From: Mucilaginibacter sp. 44-25
Lineage (GTDB): Bacteria > Bacteroidota > Bacteroidia > Sphingobacteriales > Sphingobacteriaceae
Reading direction: 5' to 3'
NCBI GenBank assembly: GCA_001898335.1
Contig: MKTS01000009.1
Coordinates: forward strand, 620,001 to 684,000
Length of the DNA: 64,000 nucleotides
Shown: in pieces, positions 58,266 to 64,000 of the stretch
Numbering within the stretch: position 1 is the first letter of the stretch
Layout of the letters: each line of letters starts with the position of its first letter
Notes under the pieces: model-generated
Told to the model about the DNA's origin: nothing
The model's input: the letters and a program-made list of their open reading frames with translations, nothing else
Databases searched by the model: none
Program-made: the position numbers and the translations under genes

Positions 58266-59186
58266 TTACCAATCCAGCATTTCCAGTATTCGGCCCAGAT
58301 CGTCTTCGGATAAGAACGGGATTTCTATACTTCCATTGCCCTGCGCGTTAACTTTAAGGCGCACCTTGGTACTAAACTTTGATGCCAGGTCGTCCTCTAT
58401 CTTTTTCAGCTGGTAAGATAACTCTTCGGGCTGTTTACCTTCCTTCTTAACAGGGGCCTTTTGTATCTCGCGTACCAGTTCTTCCGCCTTGCGTACGGAC
58501 AACTCATTCTTGATGATCTGCTGGTGGATGTACAATTGCGCGGCAGGGTCTTCAACAGCCAATAAAGCTTTTGCATGGCCCATGCTGATCTCGTTATCGC
58601 GCAGCGATGCCTGTATGCTTGGAGGTAGTTTTAACAAGCGCAGGTAGTTGGTTACGGTAGACCGGTTTTTGCTCACGCGGTCGCCCAATTCTTCCTGCTT
58701 CAGGCTACACTCATCTATCATCCGCTGAAAGCTTAGCGCTACCTCTATGGCATTCAGGTTTTCGCGCTGGATGTTCTCTATCAGCGCCATCTCCAGCATT
58801 TGCTGGTCGTTGGCGGTGCGTACGTAAGCAGGTATCTGGCTTAAACCTGCCAGTTTAGATGCACGCAACCTGCGCTCGCCTGATATGAGCTGGTAAGCAT
58901 GCGCGCTTACTTTGCGTACAGTGATGGGCTGTATAAGTCCCTGTAATTTTATAGATGCTGACAGGTCGGCCAGGGCCTGCTCATCAAACTCAGTACGTGG
59001 CTGAAAAGGGTTAACCTCTATCTCGCTGATCTTGATTTCGCTGATAGAGCCCAGGCTATCCACCTCAGATACCGGGCGCGAAACGCTCGGCCTGTTTTCA
59101 TTATTTTTATTAGGAAGTACGCTCGGGGTATCGTTCAATAAGGCGCTTAAGCCTTTACCCAAAGCGTTTCTTTTTTCTGTACTCAT
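58266..59186 (-). CDS. parB: chromosome partitioning protein ParB
   Basis: A 306-residue CTPase and parS-binding protein. N-terminal KRNALGKGLSALLND (ParA-interaction arm), the ParB domain (about 46-140: ISEIEVNPFQPRTEFDEQAL, YQLISGERRLRASKLAGL) and the HTH region (about 140-210: LIENIQRENLNAIEVALSFQ, ISMGHAKALLAVED). The C-terminal dimer domain follows. It overlaps no neighbour and lies 8 bp after parA. It marks the origin region of the chromosome in most bacteria, although no clear parS was seen in the window. Confidence 0.96.
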   Translation of the reverse strand: MSTEKRNALGKGLSALLNDTPSVLPNKNNENRPSVSRPVSEVDSLGSISEIKISEIEVNPFQPRTEFDEQALADLSASIKLQGLIQPITVRKVSAHAYQLISGERRLRASKLAGLSQIPAYVRTANDQQMLEMALIENIQRENLNAIEVALSFQRMIDECSLKQEELGDRVSKNRSTVTNYLRLLKLPPSIQASLRDNEISMGHAKALLAVEDPAAQLYIHQQIIKNELSVRKAEELVREIQKAPVKKEGKQPEELSYQLKKIEDDLASKFSTKVRLKVNAQGNGSIEIPFLSEDDLGRILEMLDW

Positions 59187-59194
59187 AAATTAAA

Positions 59195-59998
59195 TTAAGC
59201 GGTTACGGTGTTAGCCATTTCCTCGTCCTTAACCAAACCGTTTTTGCGGATAATTTCGCGTGCCAGGTTAAGGTAGTTTACAGCGCCCTTGCAGTTGGCA
59301 TCATGCATAATTACGGATACACCAAAGCTTGGCGCCTCACTTAGGCGGGTATTGCGCTGTATAATGGTATCAAACACCATATCTTCAAAGTGCGTACGCA
59401 CCTCATCAACCACCTGGTTTGACAGGCGAAGCCTTACATCATACATCGTAAGCAGTATACCTTCTATAGCCAACTGGGTATTAAGGCGCGACTGTACAAT
59501 CTTGATCGTATTTAACAGCTTACCCAAACCTTCCAATGCGAAGTACTCGCATTGTACCGGTATGATCACCGAATCCGCAGCCGTAAGGGCATTAATAGTG
59601 ATGAGGCCCAATGATGGCGAGCAATCGATGATGATAAAATCATACTCGTCGCGTACACTATCCAACACGGCTTTCATTTTATACTCCCGGCTTTCCAGAT
59701 TGATCATCTCTATCTCGGCCCCTACCAGGTCAATATGCGCGGGTAAAAGGTCAAGGTTCGGCGTATCTGTCTTCTGTATAGCATCATGCGGGTTAATATC
59801 ATTGATGATGCACTCGTATATACTGTTCTTAATATTGCGTGGATCAAAACCAATACCCGATGTGGAGTTAGCTTGTGGGTCGGCATCAACAAGCAGGGTC
59901 TTAAATTCCAATACGGCTAAACTCGCTGCAAGGTTAATTGACGATGTAGTTTTCCCCACGCCACCTTTCTGATTGGCTAAAGCAATAATTTTACTCAT
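59195..59998 (-). CDS. parA: chromosome partitioning ATPase ParA (Soj)
   Basis: A 267-residue deviant Walker ATPase: MSKIIALANQKGGVGKTTSS with the KGGVGKTT loop at 11-18, LLVDADPQANSTSGIG, IIIDCSPSLGLITINALTA and VQCEYFALEGLGKL. Length is typical of chromosomal Soj. It heads the operon parA-parB-DUF5683-dapB-lepB. Confidence 0.96.
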   Translation of the reverse strand: MSKIIALANQKGGVGKTTSSINLAASLAVLEFKTLLVDADPQANSTSGIGFDPRNIKNSIYECIINDINPHDAIQKTDTPNLDLLPAHIDLVGAEIEMINLESREYKMKAVLDSVRDEYDFIIIDCSPSLGLITINALTAADSVIIPVQCEYFALEGLGKLLNTIKIVQSRLNTQLAIEGILLTMYDVRLRLSNQVVDEVRTHFEDMVFDTIIQRNTRLSEAPSFGVSVIMHDANCKGAVNYLNLAREIIRKNGLVKDEEMANTVTA

Positions 59999-60150
59999 TC
60001 TATATCTCCCAAAAAATTGTAACTGCGGTTTATTATCAACGCAAAACAGAAACAGAAATTTCTATGTTTGTACTGTTTTTTTATCCGCCGCTAAAGATAC
60101 GGATTTAAACAATTGAGAAATTAACAGTTTTGCCAACTTACAAACATTTA

Positions 60151-60278
60151 GTGAGGTTGAGAGATTAAAGATTAAGAACAGAGATTAGGACTTCATCTAA
60201 TTGATTTACAAGACTTAAGCCTATTTTTAATACTCACACAAACTAATCTCCAATCACAAACCTCTATTCTCTAACATA
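60151..60278. repeat. dispersed ATTAG-type inverted repeat, second locus
   Basis: Left arm 60151-60190 (gtgaggttgagagattaaag, then gagattagg) and right arm 60240-60278 (aactaatctccaatcac, aacctctattctctaac) are inverted relative to each other. The right arm shares aaaactaatctccaatcac-type sequence with 47600-47615. It fills the gap between parA and the FMN reductase gene. Confidence 0.55.
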
Positions 60279-60280
60279 TC

Positions 60281-60802
60281 ATGGTCACCATCATAGCATC
60301 AACCAACCGCCCCGGAAGCTCCACGCTTAAATTGTCCGAATATTACCAGCGGCAACTGGCCGGCAAGGGACTTGAAACTAACCTGTTCTCGTTGATGGAC
60401 CTCCCGGCCAACCTGATACAAACCGACCTGTACGGCAAGCGCAGCGAGGAATTTGCCACCATACAGCAAATGGTTAGCGCGACAGAAAAGTTCTTGTTTG
60501 TGATACCCGAATATAATGGCAGTTTCCCCGGTGTACTAAAGGTTTTTGTGGATGCTTGTAGCTTCCCCGAAAGCTTTTACGATAAAAAGGCGGCGCTTGT
60601 GGGCCTATCATCAGGCAAGTATGGTAACATCCGCGGAATTGACCATTTTACGGGTGTGTGCCATTATTTGAACCTGCACGTTATGCCCTTGAAAATACAT
60701 ATTGCCGGTATACGCGGCGAGATGAATACTGAAGGCGACCTGATAAAAGAGGACACTATTAAGTACACCAACGAACAAATGGATAAGTTTATCAGGTTCT
60801 GA
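60281..60802 (+). CDS. NADPH-dependent FMN reductase family protein
   Basis: A 173-residue flavodoxin-like protein: MVTIIASTNRPGSSTLKLSE gives the FMN phosphate loop, FVIPEYNGSFPGVLKVFVDA the second flavin motif and LVGLSSGKYGNIRGIDHFTG the third. This is the ArsH/SsuE/azoreductase-like fold, a quinone or flavin reductase. Monocistronic; substrate unknown. Confidence 0.88.
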   Translation: MVTIIASTNRPGSSTLKLSEYYQRQLAGKGLETNLFSLMDLPANLIQTDLYGKRSEEFATIQQMVSATEKFLFVIPEYNGSFPGVLKVFVDACSFPESFYDKKAALVGLSSGKYGNIRGIDHFTGVCHYLNLHVMPLKIHIAGIRGEMNTEGDLIKEDTIKYTNEQMDKFIRF

Positions 60803-60862
60803 TAATAAAATTTATTGTGTTTATACGGATGGTTAATTATATTGTAGCCGCCAATTATCACA

Positions 60863-62101
60863 ATGAAACACCTATTATTTTTTTTAACCGCATTACTCTT
60901 TATTTCTTTTTCGGCTTTTGCACAAAGTAATTATCAACCGGGATATTATATTTCCCTAAAAGGCGACACCGTACGTGGCTCTGTTGATTACAGGGAGTGG
61001 AGCACAAACCCTGAAAGCATAAATTTTAAAGGGGCCGGCAATAATGCCGCCACACAACGCCTGTTACCTGCATCAGTACGTTCGATATGCATAAAAAATA
61101 TAGATTATTATCAAAGTTACAGCGGTAACGTTAGCGCCGATGTATTGGGTAATACCAATGGCAGGGATACTTCTTTTACCACAAAAAGTATTTTTCTGAA
61201 AAGCATCATAAACGGCGATAAACTCAACCTTTATGAATACCGCGACGCGGATAAAACGAGGTATTTCGTCGCGGCAAACGGCCAGGAAATAACTGAACTC
61301 ATTTATCGTTCATACCAGTTAAACGACCAAAGCATTGACGAGCGCACCTATCGCAAACAGTTGAGTATCATTGCCGCTAATAACAACAAACTAAACAGCG
61401 AGGTAAATAACCATATACAAAGAACAGAATATAACGCAGATGCTTTGACAAGATTGGTTAAAGAAATAAATACTAATAACATCAGCCTATCCGCTAACAT
61501 CAATACCGGCCGGAAATCTGCTTATTTTTTTGCAGGCACCGGCGTCAATATAATTATGTTCCGCACGGATGGTGGAGTAACAACCGCGGGAGCACCTAAT
61601 AAGACCTCTGTGCTTCCGGTCATTACAGGCGGATTAAACGTGTATCCAAACCCACATACCCGCCAGTTAGCGCTTAGGGTAGAAACGGGAGTAGGTATAG
61701 GCCGCTATTCCGCAGCCTATACAAGTAAGGTATCACCCTACAACGATGCGGTTTTTAACTTCACCGAGGTTAACTTTTTTCTTGCCCCGCAGATACTCTA
61801 CAATGTTTATAACCAAAACAATTTTAAATTTTTTATAGGTGCAGGCTTGCAGGCAAGCCTTATTAATTACACTAATAAAGCGTTCCGTAACGCTGATGGC
61901 TCACCCAGTACATTGAGTTACCAGCCCTTTGGGTTGTTTATAAAAACCGCTACTGCCAGCCTTTTTAAAGCGGGCATACTCATCAGAAATAAAATCGAAT
62001 TAAACGCAGGCTATCTTACCGAAAGTGATATTTGTAAAGACCCTTATTACCGTATAACAGCTACAGGTGTACAGATAGGCATCAACTATCATTTTGAATA
62101 G
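60863..62101 (+). CDS. outer-membrane hypothetical protein
   Basis: A 412-residue exported protein (MKHLLFFLTALLFISFSAFA signal). The N-terminal part has the pattern YQPGYYISLKGDTVRGSVDY then REWSTNPESINFK, seen in a Bacteroidota-wide family of surface proteins. A helical stretch (about 150-205) follows, and the last 190 residues look like a small beta barrel ending in GVQIGINYHFE. Function unknown. It has its own promoter region and converges on the T9SS cargo gene with 3 bp between stops. Confidence 0.72.
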   Translation: MKHLLFFLTALLFISFSAFAQSNYQPGYYISLKGDTVRGSVDYREWSTNPESINFKGAGNNAATQRLLPASVRSICIKNIDYYQSYSGNVSADVLGNTNGRDTSFTTKSIFLKSIINGDKLNLYEYRDADKTRYFVAANGQEITELIYRSYQLNDQSIDERTYRKQLSIIAANNNKLNSEVNNHIQRTEYNADALTRLVKEINTNNISLSANINTGRKSAYFFAGTGVNIIMFRTDGGVTTAGAPNKTSVLPVITGGLNVYPNPHTRQLALRVETGVGIGRYSAAYTSKVSPYNDAVFNFTEVNFFLAPQILYNVYNQNNFKFFIGAGLQASLINYTNKAFRNADGSPSTLSYQPFGLFIKTATASLFKAGILIRNKIELNAGYLTESDICKDPYYRITATGVQIGINYHFE

Positions 62102-62104
62102 CCA

Positions 62105-64000
62105 TTAACGAATGACAAGCACCCAACCTTTTAACTTAGAGGTTCCGTTTTTCAGATCGATCACGTAATAATAAGTTCCGGTTGGCAGATCGGCACCGTT
62201 ACGCCTGCCATCCCATGGCTTACTATAACCACGGCTAAAGAATACCTGCTGCCCGTTACGGTCATATACCGAAAGTTCACTTTCCGGATAGGTGATCAGT
62301 GCCTCTATATTCCAAAGGTCATTTATACCATCATTATTGGGCGAGAAGCTGTTAGATACAACTATCTTTTTGTACACCCGCACAAATACCTGGCTGGTAG
62401 CCAAATCGCAATTATTGGCGGAGTTTACGGTAAGTGTATAGGTAACATCATCCGTGGGGCTTGCCAATGGTGTAAGGCTATACGGGTCATCTAACGAAGA
62501 AGCCGGGCTCCAGCTATAGTTACCAACGCTGCCGCCGGCAGCACCATTGAGCCTTACCGATTGCCCTTCAAAAATTACTTTATCGCTGCCAGCGTCAGCC
62601 TCGGGCAGAGGCTTTACAACAATATCCACGCCCGCGGTACCCTTACAGCCCTGCGCGTTTGTAACCGTAACAGTATAATGCGTATTTACCAGAGGCGTTG
62701 CCACAGGGTTGGCAATATCCGGATCGGAAAGGCCTGTAGACGGCTCCCATTTGTAACTGTTTGCCGTAACCGAAGTGGCCGTTAGTTGTGTGCTGCTGCC
62801 TTTGCAAACTGCACTCATAGCAGTACTGGCGGTTACCACCGGCCGGGCATTAACGTTTACAGTAACCGGCAATATAGTGGAACACCCTGCCGCCGATATC
62901 ACCTTTACATGATACAAACCAGCGTTGGCCATATCTATATTCGGTATAACCACTGGGTTTTGAGAAGTTGGTGGTAAGTTGGGGCCCGTCCATTCATAAG
63001 TAGTACCACCACTGGCAGATAAGGTTAATACATCTCCCTGGCAAACAGTTTGCGGCTGTAAAGCTGCAGGGCTGGGCACAGCATTGATATTAATGCTGAC
63101 AGCGTTTGAATATACCCTGCAATTTTGTGTGGACAGGTTTCCGGCTTTCGCAACACCTAATCTGTATTGATATACCCCTGCAGCTGAGCCTGCCGGGAAT
63201 TTCCTGGTAAGAGCAGGCGTTGGTTCACTGATATCTACCCAACCCGCGCCGTTAATATTTTGTTGCCACACAAAATCATAGCCGGATGGTGGCACTGCCT
63301 TAATGGTATAGCTTCCATCTACATCGGCACACTGGTTTTTGGGCGCGCCTGATGCATCTGTTGAAAAGCCTATCGGTACAACATCAGGTATACAAGGCCT
63401 GAAAGCGATATCATCCATCACGAAATCATTACCCTTGCCGCCTGGTGCATTATTGATCATTTTTACTATTACAGCATTTACTCCTGCCCGAGTGGTAAAA
63501 AACACGCCATATTTCTGCCATCCGGCAGGATCAGTGGTTTCAGGAATTTCTATAGGAGGCGATTGCTTGATAATATCACCGGTAAGTGTAGTAATTACAA
63601 ACGTGATTTTAGGCTTTATATAATCAATTAAGTCCGGCCTTACCACGTTGAGTATATAGGCCGAGAATTCATAGGTAGTATTTTCACACAATACGCCAAC
63701 ATTGGTACCATCAGCGGTGGTTGCTTTTGAAAAAAATTCCTTGTTAGCAATATTATCGGCATTTACTACCATCATATAACCATCATTACCGGTATGGTCT
63801 TTCATTATGCTATTCCAGGTATTACCATAACAGCCTATTACTGATTTCGCTACGCCGTACTCTCCATCCTGCGGGCAAACAGCCGTAACATATTTATAAT
63901 CGGTAGTGGGAAATTTAGGCGTATTGCCCGATCCGAAATCAAAGATAAAAACCGGGTCGCCCAGGCTGCCTGTACATACCTGCGCATACGCTTTGCAGCT
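62105..64000 (-). CDS. T9SS type B (CHU_C) surface protein, N-terminus beyond window
   Basis: At least 631 residues; the frame stays open to the right edge. Its first visible residues read SCKAYAQVCTGSLGDPVFIF and D F G S G, which is how such proteins begin just after the signal peptide, so only a short N-terminal part is missing. An ATG at 63805 is internal. A carbohydrate-binding-like domain is followed by several Ig/PKD-type repeats (VCQGDVLTLSASGGTTYEWT; GCKGTAGVDIVVKPLPEADA). The C-terminus SPNNDGINDLWNIEALITYP to GTYYYVIDL is the gliding-motility-associated CHU_C domain, a type IX secretion signal of type B. It is exported and displayed at or released from the surface. Confidence 0.9.
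   Translation of the reverse strand, partial: SCKAYAQVCTGSLGDPVFIFDFGSGNTPKFPTTDYKYVTAVCPQDGEYGVAKSVIGCYGNTWNSIMKDHTGNDGYMMVVNADNIANKEFFSKATTADGTNVGVLCENTTYEFSAYILNVVRPDLIDYIKPKITFVITTLTGDIIKQSPPIEIPETTDPAGWQKYGVFFTTRAGVNAVIVKMINNAPGGKGNDFVMDDIAFRPCIPDVVPIGFSTDASGAPKNQCADVDGSYTIKAVPPSGYDFVWQQNINGAGWVDISEPTPALTRKFPAGSAAGVYQYRLGVAKAGNLSTQNCRVYSNAVSININAVPSPAALQPQTVCQGDVLTLSASGGTTYEWTGPNLPPTSQNPVVIPNIDMANAGLYHVKVISAAGCSTILPVTVNVNARPVVTASTAMSAVCKGSSTQLTATSVTANSYKWEPSTGLSDPDIANPVATPLVNTHYTVTVTNAQGCKGTAGVDIVVKPLPEADAGSDKVIFEGQSVRLNGAAGGSVGNYSWSPASSLDDPYSLTPLASPTDDVTYTLTVNSANNCDLATSQVFVRVYKKIVVSNSFSPNNDGINDLWNIEALITYPESELSVYDRNGQQVFFSRGYSKPWDGRRNGADLPTGTYYYVIDLKNGTSKLKGWVLVIR

Noticed and set aside
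1-64000. tRNA, rRNA or other standard RNA genes
   Set aside because: I looked for tRNA arms, rRNA motifs and SRP/tmRNA signatures in the gaps and saw none; short ones could still be missed by eye.

Overview
The window looks like a chromosomal segment of a Bacteroidota bacterium of the Sphingobacteriaceae type (Mucilaginibacter or Pedobacter would fit; the genus is an inference). Evidence is the set of families: TonB-dependent receptors with carboxypeptidase-like N-termini, a type IX secretion type B sorting domain, DUF3857, DUF3810, DUF5777 and DUF5683 proteins, a long three-domain IspG, a parA-parB-DUF5683-dapB-lepB operon, and repeated Bacteroidota-type -7 promoter boxes (TAnnTTTG). No rRNA, tRNA, integrase, transposase or CRISPR array was seen.

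Layout. 0-6.3 kb: DUF3857, DUF3810 and DUF2911 proteins and an ArnT-type glycosyltransferase, with two plus-strand terminators that have no gene before them. 6.4-11.5 kb: a metal or siderophore uptake cluster (Cys-rich small protein, TonB receptor, PepSY reductase-like protein, heavy-metal-binding lipoprotein). 11.5-14.5 kb: DsbA-like oxidoreductase, repeat-rich lipoprotein, MFS transporter. 14.6-18.5 kb: minus-strand operon of ECF sigma factor, membrane-anchored barrel-like protein, YceI, DUF5777 and Rieske proteins. 18.7-24.6 kb: propeller-like protein, a desaturase strongly resembling eukaryotic dihydroceramide desaturase, TonB receptor and GH26 mannanase. 24.7-26.9 kb: an AT-rich two-gene island, a ParB-like DGNRR protein overlapping a Dam-type DNA adenine methylase. 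27.2-29.8 kb: mlaE-mlaF-mlaD lipid transport.

31-36 kb: sigma/anti-sigma pair, a YoeB-type toxin-antitoxin locus whose toxin is frameshifted, kinase-like and dehydrogenase genes, a lipoprotein, and a second decayed antitoxin. 36.1-40.4 kb: ispG carrying two in-frame copies of a 61-bp repeat, then dnaK. 40.4-47.4 kb: response regulator, glycine-zipper protein, hydrolase plus GntP permease, RDD protein, lipoprotein, rRNA methyltransferase-like protein. 47.6-49.1 kb: a second mlaE-mlaF pair. 49.2-55.2 kb: SDR, PspC/LiaF-like envelope genes, second RDD protein, membrane LytTR regulator and acyltransferase. 55.6-60.0 kb: chromosome partition and housekeeping operon. 60.3-64 kb: FMN reductase, outer-membrane protein and a T9SS cargo protein cut by the window edge.

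Much of the window serves the cell envelope: lipid trafficking, sphingolipid or fatty-acid desaturation, outer-membrane receptors, envelope stress sensing, signal peptidase. The strongest candidate for an undescribed system is the ParB-like/Dam island with a perfect 16-bp palindrome (parS core TCACGTGA) upstream. Next come the DES1-like desaturase and the in-frame repeats in ispG. All assignments are from reading the sequence; no database search was run.
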